From positions 1-50,285 of the forward strand of contig UQXA01000012.1 of assembly GCA_900544865.1 (NCBI GenBank): a stretch of 50,285 nt of DNA. Direction: 5' to 3'. A program made the translations under genes and the position numbers. Shown piece by piece: positions 8,331 through 15,580 of the stretch; the stretch's first letter is position 1; each line of letters opens with the position of its first letter. The notes under the pieces were generated by a model, which was not told where the DNA came from, did no database searches, and saw only the letters and a list, made by a program, of their open reading frames with translations. This DNA is from an uncultured Collinsella sp. GTDB lineage: Bacteria > Actinomycetota > Coriobacteriia > Coriobacteriales > Coriobacteriaceae.

Positions 8331-8370
8331 TACGCCGAGGTTGTGAGGGCATAGGGTGACCGGGCGTCGC

Positions 8371-8478
8371 GGAAACTACGACCCGGAATTTGCGTCCAAA
8401 ACGGGTCGCAGTTTCCCAAACAGGGTCCTTTTGGAAACTGCGTCCCAGAATCCAGCCAAATAACGGGTCGCACTTTCC
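8371..8478. repeat. Two tandem 46-base palindromes (GGAAACT...GACCC family)
   Basis: Copy 1 is 8371-8416 with 15-base arms (GGAAACTACGACCCG) and one mismatch. Copy 2 is 8433-8478 with 14-base arms (GGAAACTGCGTCCC) and two mismatches. They share the same layout: GGAAACT arms outside, CGACCC inside, and a loop of about 16-18 bases. No T run follows, so they are not ordinary terminators. They resemble REP-like intergenic elements. Confidence 0.7.
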
Positions 8479-8577
8479 GGTTGAGCCTTCTGGCGGGCTT
8501 CAACAAGCATCTAACGCTACAATAGCTACCACGTGGCTGGGTTTGCCGGCCGAATGTGCGATGTCGTGGGAGGGGAC

Positions 8578-8826
8578 ATGGTCGAATTTACGAAGACGAT
8601 TAAAGATCCGTTGGGATTGCATGCCCGCCCGGTTGCGCTGCTTTATGACATTATCGCCAAGCATCGTAGTGACGTGTCGGTTTCGATTGGCAATCGTCAT
8701 GTTGATGGCCGCGACGTTATAGGGCTCATGGCACTCTGTGGCGAATGTGGCGAGGACATCGTGTTCCGCGTTTCGGGCGTGGATGAGGCCTCGTGCGTTA
8801 CGTCGATTAGAAACCTCTCGCTTTAA
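8578..8826 (+). CDS. HPr-like phosphocarrier protein with Asp at position 46
   Basis: HPr relays phosphate from enzyme I to PTS sugar permeases, and in Gram-positives also regulates through Ser46. This 82-residue protein has the active-site motif LGLHARP with the histidine at residue 15, exactly as in Bacillus subtilis HPr. The helix that normally starts KSIMGVM reads RDVIGLM, placing Asp46 where the regulatory serine is. So His15 phosphotransfer is possible but HPr kinase control is not. The ATG at 8578 follows GGGAGGGG; the frame also runs 15 codons further upstream without family similarity. No other PTS gene lies in the window. A strong terminator follows. Confidence 0.85.
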   Translation: MVEFTKTIKDPLGLHARPVALLYDIIAKHRSDVSVSIGNRHVDGRDVIGLMALCGECGEDIVFRVSGVDEASCVTSIRNLSL

Positions 8827-8835
8827 GCATGACGG

Positions 8836-8873
8836 GGCGCGGCAAAGGACAACTCTTTGCCGCGCCTTTTTGT
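8836..8873 (+). terminator. Rho-independent terminator of the HPr-like gene
   Basis: GGCGCGGCAAAG (8836-8847) pairs perfectly with CTTTGCCGCGCC (8855-8866), followed by TTTTTG. Confidence 0.92.
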
Positions 8874-8917
8874 TTCGTATAGGAAACTTTTTCGAAATCT
8901 GAATGGGGACCCTTTCC

Positions 8918-8973
8918 AAAAAGTTAACCACGTGCTAGTTTACTATAGCGAACATAGACGTGGTTAACTTTTT
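8918..8973. promoter_or_regulatory. Inverted repeat around the probable feo promoter
   Basis: A 16-base arm at 8918-8933 (AAAAAGTTAACCACGT) is repeated perfectly in reverse at 8958-8973. The 24 bases between contain AT-rich sequence with TACTAT and TATAGC, possible -10 elements. It ends 41 bases before feoA. Each arm contains GTTAAC and could be one half of a paired site for an iron regulator, or the whole could be a transcript hairpin. Which is right is not decided by sequence. Confidence 0.55.
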
Positions 8974-9014
8974 ACGCGTCGATGTTGAGGACGAACTGAC
9001 GTTAGGAGCAACTC

Positions 9015-9257
9015 ATGTCTTGCGGACCGCAGATGCCGGCCATGCCGCTTTCGATGGTAAAAGCGGGCGAAACCGTGCGCGTGTCTCGTGTAAAGGGCAA
9101 TGAGGACATGAAACACCACCTCAAGGACCTCGGCTTTGTCGAGGGCAACGAAATCCACGTGGTGAGCTCGAGTGGTGCCAATATCATCGTCACGGTGCTG
9201 GGCGCGCGCTTTGGCATCGATTCCAAGGTTGCCATGCACATCATGACCGTCGGTTAG
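9015..9257 (+). CDS. feoA: FeoA-family ferrous iron transport protein (first copy)
   Basis: FeoA is a small SH3-like cytoplasmic partner of the ferrous iron transporter FeoB. The 80-residue product begins with a short Cys/Met/Pro-rich leader (MSCGPQMPAMPLSM). The conserved core then follows: VKAGETVRVSRVKGNEDMKHHLKDLGFVEGNEIHVVSSSGANIIVTVLGARFGIDSKVAMHIMTV. A GTTAGGAGC binding site precedes the ATG. A second feoA follows after 39 bases and feoB after that, so the three form one operon, probably controlled from the palindromic region at 8918-8973. Confidence 0.9.
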   Translation: MSCGPQMPAMPLSMVKAGETVRVSRVKGNEDMKHHLKDLGFVEGNEIHVVSSSGANIIVTVLGARFGIDSKVAMHIMTVG

Positions 9258-9296
9258 TCCGCAGCATTTCATAAAAACCGAAAGGGGGACAAGAGG

Positions 9297-9518
9297 ATGA
9301 AGACGTTGGGTGACGTTAAGGTGGGCGAGAGCTCTACCATCGTCAAGCTTCACGGTGAGGGTGCGCTTCGCCGCCACCTTATGGACCTGGGACTCATCAA
9401 GGGCACTTCGTTCAAGGTCGTGAAGGTTGCACCGCTCGGTGATCCGGTCGAGATCAACGTGCGCGGCTACGAGCTTTCCATCCGCAAGGAGGAGGCCGCC
9501 GTCGTCGAGGTCCAGTAA
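9297..9518 (+). CDS. feoA: FeoA-family ferrous iron transport protein (second copy)
   Basis: This 73-residue FeoA domain reads MKTLGDVKVGESSTIVKLHGEGALRRHLMDLGLIKGTSFKVVKVAPLGDPVEINVRGYELSIRKEEAAVVEV. It matches the canonical FeoA more closely than the first copy does: the LMDLGLIKGT and GDPVEINVRGYELSIRK segments are typical. The start follows GGGGGAC and AAGAGG. Tandem feoA genes upstream of feoB are known in several Gram-positive groups; the two may form a heteromeric complex with FeoB, which is inference. A 123-base gap containing a palindrome separates it from feoB. Confidence 0.92.
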   Translation: MKTLGDVKVGESSTIVKLHGEGALRRHLMDLGLIKGTSFKVVKVAPLGDPVEINVRGYELSIRKEEAAVVEVQ

Positions 9519-9546
9519 GGACTCGTGGCGCATATTTCTGCAGATA

Positions 9547-9566
9547 AAGTTAGGTTTTTCTAACTT
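9547..9566. promoter_or_regulatory. DtxR-like palindrome between feoA and feoB
   Basis: AAGTTAG (9547-9553) and CTAACTT (9560-9566) are perfect inverted arms around GTTTTT. The TTAG/CTAA pattern recalls sites of DtxR/MntR-type metal repressors. It lies about 75 bases upstream of feoB, so feoB may have its own iron-controlled promoter or the site may fold in the mRNA. Confidence 0.5.
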
Positions 9567-9641
9567 AATGCAGCATCTTTGAAGCACATTATCCAGCCTG
9601 CGCGGAGAAAGCAGCGCAGGCACACAAGGAAGAAGGATTGA

Positions 9642-11969
9642 ATGGCGGATTCTCAGATCCATGTCGCGTTGGCGGGTAACCCCAACTGCGGCAAGACCAC
9701 GCTTTTCAACCTGATCACCGGCGCCAACGGCTACGTTGGCAACTGGCCCGGCGTCACGGTTGAGAAAAAGGAGGCCAAGCTCCTAAGCGACAAGAACGTT
9801 ACCATCACGGACCTCCCTGGCATCTACTCGCTTTCCCCCTACAGCCCCGAGGAGCAGTGCTCGCGCGATTACCTCATGAGCGGCGAGCCCGATGTTGTCG
9901 TCCAAGTCGTCGATGCCACCAACCTCGAGCGTAACCTGTACCTGGCGCTTCAGGTTATCGAGACCGGCCTGCCCGTGGTCGTTGCCCTCAACATGGCCGA
10001 CCTGGTCGAGAAGAACGGCGATAAGATCGACACGGACAAGCTTTCCAAGAAGCTCGGTTGCCCGGTCATGATGATCTCGGCTCTTAAGAACAAGGGCATC
10101 ACGGAGCTGTTCGATCAGGTCAAGAAGTCCGCTGCTTCTAAGGGCCAGGTACCGGAGCACAAGTTCGATTCCTCCATCGAGGACGTTCTGGACCACATCG
10201 AGAATAACCTGCCTGCGAGCGTTCCCGCCAACAAGCGTCGCTACTACGCCGTCAAGCTGTTTGAGCGCGATGCAGACGCCTGCAAGCTCATCAACCTCAC
10301 TAAGGAGAAGGCTGCTCGCGTGGAGGAGCTGGTCGCCCAGTGCGAGCAGGACTGCGACGACGATGCCGAGTCCATCATCACCGGTGAGCGCTATGGCGTC
10401 ATCGCGCACATCATCGATGAGTGCCTCACTAAGGCTCCGGCCAAGATGAGCACCTCCGAGAAGATCGACCGCGTGGTTACCAACCGTATCCTGGGTCTGC
10501 CGATCTTTGTGGTCATCATGTTCTGCGTGTACTACATCGCCGTTTCTACCTTGGGCGGCACGGTGACCGACTTCACTAACGACCAGCTCTTCGGTACCGA
10601 CGGTTGGTACGTGCTCGGTCAGGGCCGCGACGCCTACGACGCGGCCGTCGAGGCTGCGGGCGACAATGCCGACTCGGTCGACCCGGCACAGTACGGCCCC
10701 TATGTCCCGGGTATCACCACCGTGGTGCACGACGCCCTTGTGGCGGGCGGCACCGAGGACGGTGGCCTGGTCGATTCGCTGGTCTGTGACGGCATCGTCG
10801 GCGGCCTGGGCGCTATCTTCGGCTTTGTGCCGCAGATGTTCCTGCTGTTCGTCATGCTGTCCTTCCTGGAGGACTGCGGTTACATGGCCCGCGTCGCCTT
10901 CATCATGGACCGCGTGTTCCGCCGCTTTGGCCTGTCCGGTAAGTCCTTTATCCCCATGCTCGTGTCCTCGGGCTGCGGCGTCCCCGGCGTCATGGCTACC
11001 AAGACCATCGAGAACGAGAAGGACCGCCGCATGACGGTCATGACCACCACGTTCATCCCCTGCGGCGCCAAGCTGCCGATCATCGCCCTGCTCATGGGCT
11101 CCATCATCGGCGATTCTTCCACCACCGCAGCGTGGATCAGCCCGCTCTTCTACTTCCTGGGCGTCTTTGCCGTCATCGCCTCGGGCCTCATGCTCAAGAA
11201 GACCAAGCTCTTCGCCGGCCGTCCGACCCCGTTTGTCATGGAGCTCCCGGCTTATCACTTCCCGGCGATCCGCTCTTGGGCGCTGCACGTGTGGGAGCGC
11301 TGCTGGGCCTTTATCAAGAAGGCTGGCACGGTCATCTTCGCCTCTACCGTCGTGGTGTGGTTCCTCTCCAACTTTGGTAGCTACAACGGCTCCTTTGGCT
11401 TCCTGCCTGCGATGGACGGCATCCCCGAGGAGTTCATGGACTACTCCGTGCTCGCCATGCTGGGCAACCTGGTCGCTTGGATCTTCGCCCCGCTCGGCTT
11501 TAGCACCTGGCAGGCAACCGCGCTGACTGTCTCTGGCCTCGTCGCCAAGGAGAACGTTGTCGCCACCGCCGGCTCGCTGCTGTCCGTCGCCGACGCGGGC
11601 GAGACCGACCCGAGCCTGTGGACCGCGTTTGCCGGCATGTTCCCCACCATGGGCGCCTGCGTTGCCTTCGGCGCGTTCAACCTGCTGTGCGCTCCGTGCT
11701 TTGCCGCTATGGGTACCATCCGCAACCAGATGGATTCCGGCAAGTGGACCGCGATTGCCCTCGGCTACGAGTGCGCCTTCGCTTGGGTGATCGGCCTGTT
11801 CATCAACCAGTTCTATAACTTGCTTGTCCTTGGGCAGTTTGGCTTCTGGACGGTTGTGGCTATCGTGCTGCTGGTCGCGATGCTCTTCCAGATTTTCCGT
11901 CCTATGCCCAAGCACGCTTGGACCGACGAGGACGAGACCAACACTGCTTCCGCTGCAGTTTCCGCCTAA
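9642..11969 (+). CDS. feoB: Ferrous iron transporter FeoB
   Basis: FeoB carries Fe(II) into the cell. The 775-residue protein has an N-terminal G domain: G1 GNPNCGKT at residues 12-19, G3 DLPG, and G4 NMAD. A GDI-like helical linker (about 170-270) and the polytopic membrane region follow. The two Gate motifs are visible, the first around FVPQMFLLFVMLSFLEDCGYMARVAFIMDRVFRRFGLSGKSFIPMLVSSGCGVPGV and the second around FSTWQATALTVSGLVAKENVVATAGSL. An extended loop rich in Gly and Asp (about 310-385) lies between the first membrane segments, probably outside the cell. A GGAAGAAGG binding site precedes the ATG and a terminator follows. Confidence 0.97.
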   Translation: MADSQIHVALAGNPNCGKTTLFNLITGANGYVGNWPGVTVEKKEAKLLSDKNVTITDLPGIYSLSPYSPEEQCSRDYLMSGEPDVVVQVVDATNLERNLYLALQVIETGLPVVVALNMADLVEKNGDKIDTDKLSKKLGCPVMMISALKNKGITELFDQVKKSAASKGQVPEHKFDSSIEDVLDHIENNLPASVPANKRRYYAVKLFERDADACKLINLTKEKAARVEELVAQCEQDCDDDAESIITGERYGVIAHIIDECLTKAPAKMSTSEKIDRVVTNRILGLPIFVVIMFCVYYIAVSTLGGTVTDFTNDQLFGTDGWYVLGQGRDAYDAAVEAAGDNADSVDPAQYGPYVPGITTVVHDALVAGGTEDGGLVDSLVCDGIVGGLGAIFGFVPQMFLLFVMLSFLEDCGYMARVAFIMDRVFRRFGLSGKSFIPMLVSSGCGVPGVMATKTIENEKDRRMTVMTTTFIPCGAKLPIIALLMGSIIGDSSTTAAWISPLFYFLGVFAVIASGLMLKKTKLFAGRPTPFVMELPAYHFPAIRSWALHVWERCWAFIKKAGTVIFASTVVVWFLSNFGSYNGSFGFLPAMDGIPEEFMDYSVLAMLGNLVAWIFAPLGFSTWQATALTVSGLVAKENVVATAGSLLSVADAGETDPSLWTAFAGMFPTMGACVAFGAFNLLCAPCFAAMGTIRNQMDSGKWTAIALGYECAFAWVIGLFINQFYNLLVLGQFGFWTVVAIVLLVAMLFQIFRPMPKHAWTDEDETNTASAAVSA

Positions 11970-11998
11970 GTCCGAATAGGGATCAACCCCTTTCCACG

Positions 11999-12031
11999 AG
12001 CCCGGGTGTCTTAGTGACACTCGGGCTTTTT
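11999..12031 (+). terminator. Rho-independent terminator of feoB
   Basis: AGCCCGGGTGTC (11999-12010) pairs with GACACTCGGGCT (12016-12027) with one mismatch; TTTTT follows. Confidence 0.9.
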
Positions 12032-12039
12032 GACGCAAT

Positions 12040-12119
12040 GGGGGGACAGATTGCTTTGCTCCAGAAGTAAGATGTGGCGTTTCCGCAGATAAAACCGACC
12101 AAAATAAACCTGTCCCTAT
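12040..12119. repeat. Segment bounded by inverted GGGACAG ends
   Basis: The stretch starts with GGGGGGACAGATT and ends with AAACCTGTCCC, so an inverted GGGACAG(G/A)TT motif bounds about 80 bases between feoB and the next small gene. Similar bounded intergenic elements occur in other bacteria. With one copy here I cannot show that it is mobile. Confidence 0.3.
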
Positions 12120-12174
12120 TTGGTAGGTGGAGAATGGGGTAAAGTAAGTGATGGTTAACTAGAGGAGGCTTGCT

Positions 12175-12375
12175 ATGGCACCTATCGATATTGTTGTACT
12201 GGCTGTTATCGGTATTGCGTTTGTCGCGGTATGCGTGCGCATCTACCGCAAGGGCACCTGCGCCGACTGCGCTCAGGGTGGCGTTTGCATGGGGCATTGC
12301 TCCAACAAAAAGACGTGCGCCGCACTTAAGGGCGTAGACAAAATCGCCGAAGACTTGGGTCGCGGTATCAAATAA
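12175..12375 (+). CDS. FeoB-associated Cys-rich membrane protein
   Basis: This 66-residue protein has one N-terminal membrane helix (IDIVVLAVIGIAFVAVCVRIY). A short cytoplasmic or surface tail with clustered cysteines follows (CADCAQGGVCMGHCSNKKTC). The layout and the position after feoB match the FeoB-associated Cys-rich membrane protein family, thought to assist iron transfer or FeoB assembly; its biochemical role is not established. It has its own good binding site (AGAGGAGG), and a terminator separates it from feoB, so it may have its own promoter. Confidence 0.85.
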   Translation: MAPIDIVVLAVIGIAFVAVCVRIYRKGTCADCAQGGVCMGHCSNKKTCAALKGVDKIAEDLGRGIK

Positions 12376-12388
12376 GGTCCGGACATCC

Positions 12389-12424
12389 AAGCGCTCCGCG
12401 GGCATCCGTTCGCGGGGCGCTTTG
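12389..12424 (+). terminator. Terminator after the Cys-rich protein gene
   Basis: Arms AAGCGCTCCGCG (12389-12400) and CGCGGGGCGCTT (12411-12422) pair with one G-T pair. The T tract is short (TTTGTG). Confidence 0.75.
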
Positions 12425-12519
12425 TGCATTTGAGGGAGAGCACGGCGAGTCGAAGAGTATTTTTGGGGTATCGTTAACTGGACTATTAATTGGCAACTTA
12501 TCTATAACGGAGTAACCGC

Positions 12520-13599
12520 ATGAGCGCTCGCGTAACCATGAAGGACATAGCCGCCGAGCTTGGCGTTTCCATCAATACCGTGCACAAGGCCCTGACGGGA
12601 AAGGCCGGCGTGAGCGAATCCGTGCGCGCCAAGGTGAACGCTAAGGCCGAGGCCATGGGCTATCACCGCAACACAAGTGCCTCAAGCCTGCGCCGCAAGG
12701 ATATCAATCTGGTGTTTTGCCTGCCCCGCGCATCGCGCGAGGGAGCGTACTTTTTCCGTTACCTGTGGGAAGGCTGCAATCGCTTTGAACAGGAGGTCAT
12801 CGACCGGGGCATTACGGTTGAGCGCGTTGAATTTGGCGTGGGCGGCTACGCTGATGCACTCGAGCAAATCGACGAGCGTCTGCAGGTGGGCGAGAAGATT
12901 GATGGCTTGCTCGCCTATGCGCCGGGCGACGATCGTGCGACTGAGCTTTTGGGGCAGATCGCCGAGGCGGGCGTGACGATTGAGCTTGTCGACGGCGACC
13001 GTCCGCATTTGAATCGTTTGGGTGCGAGCTTGGCCGATTATTCGACGGCAGGCAGCCTTATGGCCGAGCAGGCGGCAAACCTGGTCCATGCTTCTGGGAC
13101 CGACGCCCGCGTGCTCCTTTTGACAGGCGACCCATATACCGATTCGCACTATCTAACCGCCCGCGCCTTCCACAATTACCTGCGCGAACGTGATATTCCA
13201 TGGCAGGTTGAGGATCTTGCAGGTGCCCATGCGCAAGTCAAACAACTCGAGCATGAGCTCGAAAAGCGCTTGAGTGCGCCGGACGCCCCCGAACTTATCT
13301 GTAGCGTTTTTGCCGTTGGTTCCGAAGTGGTTGCCGACGCGCTCGTCTCGACCGGCAAGGCCGGTCAGGTCATGGTGATCGGCAACGACCTGTTTCCCGA
13401 AAGTGCTCTGGCCTTGCGCCGCGGTATCTTTACCAATATTGTCTATAAGGACCCGACGAGCCTGGCGTATCGCGGCGCTAAGACGCTGGGCGATTATCTG
13501 CTGTGGGGAAGGACCCCGACGGTGCCCGTCCAGAAGGGCGCCGTCGAGATGGTATTTGCCAGCAATGTCGACCGCTACTGCGAACTTGCGGGTATTTAG
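12520..13599 (+). CDS. LacI-family transcriptional regulator, candidate hexuronate regulator
   Basis: The 359-residue protein begins with a LacI-type helix-turn-helix (VTMKDIAAELGVSINTVHKALTGKAGVSESVRAKVNAKAEAMGY, residues 5-48). A hinge and a periplasmic-binding-protein-like domain follow that would bind a sugar or uronate effector. It precedes uxaC on the same strand but is separated from it by a strong terminator and a repeat pair, so it is a separate transcript. Palindromic GTGAACGTTCAC sites, typical in size and symmetry for LacI proteins, precede the surrounding uronate genes and make it the best candidate to bind them. No such site lies upstream of its own gene, so autoregulation is not evident. 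The start follows ACGGAG. Confidence 0.85.
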   Translation: MSARVTMKDIAAELGVSINTVHKALTGKAGVSESVRAKVNAKAEAMGYHRNTSASSLRRKDINLVFCLPRASREGAYFFRYLWEGCNRFEQEVIDRGITVERVEFGVGGYADALEQIDERLQVGEKIDGLLAYAPGDDRATELLGQIAEAGVTIELVDGDRPHLNRLGASLADYSTAGSLMAEQAANLVHASGTDARVLLLTGDPYTDSHYLTARAFHNYLRERDIPWQVEDLAGAHAQVKQLEHELEKRLSAPDAPELICSVFAVGSEVVADALVSTGKAGQVMVIGNDLFPESALALRRGIFTNIVYKDPTSLAYRGAKTLGDYLLWGRTPTVPVQKGAVEMVFASNVDRYCELAGI

Positions 13600-13624
13600 C
13601 CGATTGAGCAGGTACCCCCTCTTG

Positions 13625-13823
13625 CGACGTGCATTTTTGGGAGTATTCAGCATTGGCATGCCCTGAATGAGGTGCAGAACGACTGTTTTAAGTGCCCCCG
13701 ATGGCGTAATTTGCCATCGGGGGCACTTTTTATGCCGATCGGGCGCTATCTGCGTTCCAAATAGGACGCTGAGGATGGCGCACGGCGCGCTCCAATGCTG
13801 AATACTCCCAAAAATGCACGTCG
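13625..13823. repeat. Perfect 32-base inverted repeat pair flanking a terminator
   Basis: The 32 bases at 13625-13656 are exactly reverse-complementary to 13792-13823. The core ATGCTGAATACTCCCAAAAA is shared with the copy at 541-566 apart from one base. The pair could fold into a long stem around the terminator, or mark a small element made of two inverted copies. Confidence 0.75.
13690..13731 (+). terminator. Rho-independent terminator of the LacI-family regulator gene
   Basis: A perfect 16-base stem (13690-13705 with 13713-13728) is followed by TTTTT. Confidence 0.93.
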
Positions 13824-13954
13824 GGACATGACCCACCTGAGCAAAAGCGCTCAAGTTCGGTGTTCGGGGACGCCAAACAGTCCGCAATACATGCAAGTCA
13901 CATCTCCAGCAACCGTTGAACGGGCAAAATCTACCGTTCACCCCGTGGTGGTTA

Positions 13955-14004
13955 GGGAACGTTCACCTTTTGAGGTGCAATGGATTAGTATAGTGAACGT
14001 TCAC
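13955..14004. promoter_or_regulatory. Paired GTGAACGTTCAC operators upstream of uxaC
   Basis: GGGAACGTTCACC lies at 13955-13967 and the perfect palindrome GTGAACGTTCAC at 13993-14004. The AACGTT centres are 38 bases apart. The second site overlaps the end of a -10-like TATAGT (13989-13994), a position where bound repressor would block transcription. Confidence 0.75.
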
Positions 14005-14058
14005 CTAAAGGATAACGAGCGCGCCGTGCGCCCGCGTTGCCAGCAAAGGGGCTGTTTG

Positions 14059-15486
14059 ATGAAAAACTTTATGGACGATCAGGATTTCCTGCTGAGCACT
14101 AAGACCGGCGAGGAGCTGTTCCACAACTTTGCCGAGGGCATGCCCATCGTCGACTATCACTGCCACATTTCTCCCAAGGAGATTTGGGAGGACAAGCGTT
14201 TCGAGAACATCACCGAGGTTTGGCTGGGCGGCGACCACTACAAGTGGCGCCTGATGCGTGCCAACGGCGTCGACGAGCGTTTTATCACTGGCGACGCCCC
14301 TGCTCGCGAGAAGTTCCAAAAGTGGGCCGAGACCCTGGGTCGCTGCGTTGGCAACCCCGTCTTTGAGTGGAGCCACCTGGAGCTTAAGCGCTACTTTGGC
14401 TACGAGGGCGTCCTCAACGGCAAGACTGCCCAGGAGGTCTGGGACCTTGCCAACACCAAGCTCGCTGAGGCCAGTTTCACCTGCCGCAACCTGATCAAGC
14501 AGTCCAACGTCCGCATGATCTGCACTACCGACGACCCCGCCGACAGCTTTGAGTGGCACAAGAAGATTGCCGCCGACGACAGCTTTGACGTTCAGGTCGT
14601 TCCCGCCATGCGCCCCGATGCCGCTTTGCGCATCGAGCGCGGCCAGGAGTTTGCCGACTACTGCAAGCACCTTTCCGAGGTTGCCGGCGTTGAGGTCAGC
14701 GACTTTGAGGGCATGAAGGCTGCCATTTCCAAGCGCTACGACGTTGCTCACGAGCTGGGCTGCCGCGCCTCCGACCACGCACTCGACTACGTTATGCACG
14801 TCCCGGCTACCGCCGACGAGATCGAGGCTATCTTTGCCAAGGGTCTGGCTGCCGAGCCGCTTACCGAGGAAGAGGTCCTCAAGTACAAGACTGCCTTTAT
14901 GCAGTTCGTTGCCGGCGAGTATGTCCGCCTGGGCTGGGCCATGCAGCTACACTTTGGCTGCAAGCGCGACAACAACCGCGCCATGTTTGCCAAGCTCGGC
15001 CCCGATACCGGTTATGACTGCATCTCCAACTACACGCCGTCCGACCAGCTCGCCGATTTCCTCAACTCCATCCAGGAGACCTGCGGCTTGCCCAAGACCA
15101 TCCTGTACAGCTTGAATCCCATCGACAACACCATGATCGATACCGTCATGGGCTGTTTCCAGGAGGCTCCGACTGCCGGTAAGATCCAGAACGGTTCCGC
15201 CTGGTGGTTCAACGACAACGAGGTCGGTATGCGCGAGCAGCTCACGGCTCTGGCCAACGAGGGCGTCCTGGGCAACTTTGTCGGCATGCTCACCGACTCC
15301 CGCTCCTTCCTGTCCTATCCGCGCCACGAGTATTTCCGTCGCGTGCTGTGCAGCGTGATCGGCGAGTGGGTCGAGCAGGGCAAGTACCCGGCCGACATGG
15401 AGCTGCTGGGCGAGGTTGTGCGTGACATCAGCTACAACAATGCGGTCCGCTACTTTGGCTTTGACCTGGACACCGACGAGGCCTAA
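14059..15486 (+). CDS. uxaC: Glucuronate/galacturonate isomerase UxaC
   Basis: UxaC isomerises D-glucuronate to D-fructuronate and D-galacturonate to D-tagaturonate. The 475-residue TIM-barrel protein of the amidohydrolase superfamily has the metal-binding VDYHCHISPKEIWED near residue 35 and TDDPADSFEWHKKIA near 160. C-terminal family segments are GSAWWFNDNEVGMREQL and MLTDSRSFLSYPRHEYFRRVLC. The reading frame is open upstream to 13795, but that part crosses the operator and repeats. The ATG at 14059, after AAAGGGG, gives the normal family length. uxaB and uxaA follow with gaps of 94 and 81 bases and the operon ends at 18730. Confidence 0.96.
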   Translation: MKNFMDDQDFLLSTKTGEELFHNFAEGMPIVDYHCHISPKEIWEDKRFENITEVWLGGDHYKWRLMRANGVDERFITGDAPAREKFQKWAETLGRCVGNPVFEWSHLELKRYFGYEGVLNGKTAQEVWDLANTKLAEASFTCRNLIKQSNVRMICTTDDPADSFEWHKKIAADDSFDVQVVPAMRPDAALRIERGQEFADYCKHLSEVAGVEVSDFEGMKAAISKRYDVAHELGCRASDHALDYVMHVPATADEIEAIFAKGLAAEPLTEEEVLKYKTAFMQFVAGEYVRLGWAMQLHFGCKRDNNRAMFAKLGPDTGYDCISNYTPSDQLADFLNSIQETCGLPKTILYSLNPIDNTMIDTVMGCFQEAPTAGKIQNGSAWWFNDNEVGMREQLTALANEGVLGNFVGMLTDSRSFLSYPRHEYFRRVLCSVIGEWVEQGKYPADMELLGEVVRDISYNNAVRYFGFDLDTDEA

Positions 15487-15580
15487 GCCCGCATCGAATC
15501 ACATCGAACCCTGGGCGCCGTTGCCACACGCGGAGCCCCGTTTTGCTTGCACGCTAACAAACATCTAAGGAGACACATAG

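Larger units (their letters stand above)
13600..14058. other. Intergenic region between the regulator and uxaC
   Basis: Contains a 32-base inverted repeat pair (13625-13656 and 13792-13823), a strong terminator between them (13690-13731) and two uronate operators (13955-13967 and 13993-14004). TATAGT at 13989-13994 is a good -10 candidate without a clear -35. No small gene is evident; the long reading frame that begins at 13795 is the upstream extension of uxaC. Confidence 0.7.

Noticed and set aside
6085..8352. 755-codon frame antisense to aspS
   Set aside because: Shadow of a high-GC gene: its composition (Gly, Val, His, Arg-rich) is that of the reverse strand of aspS and serB, and there are no motifs.
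8371..8478. Possible CRISPR repeats
   Set aside because: Only two palindromic units with no spacers of equal length and no cas genes in the window.
9783..12038. 751-codon frame antisense to feoB
   Set aside because: Same kind of shadow; feoB on the + strand has all family motifs.
13795..14058. N-terminal extension of uxaC
   Set aside because: Encodes the repeat and operator region; the ATG at 14059 has a binding site and gives the family length.
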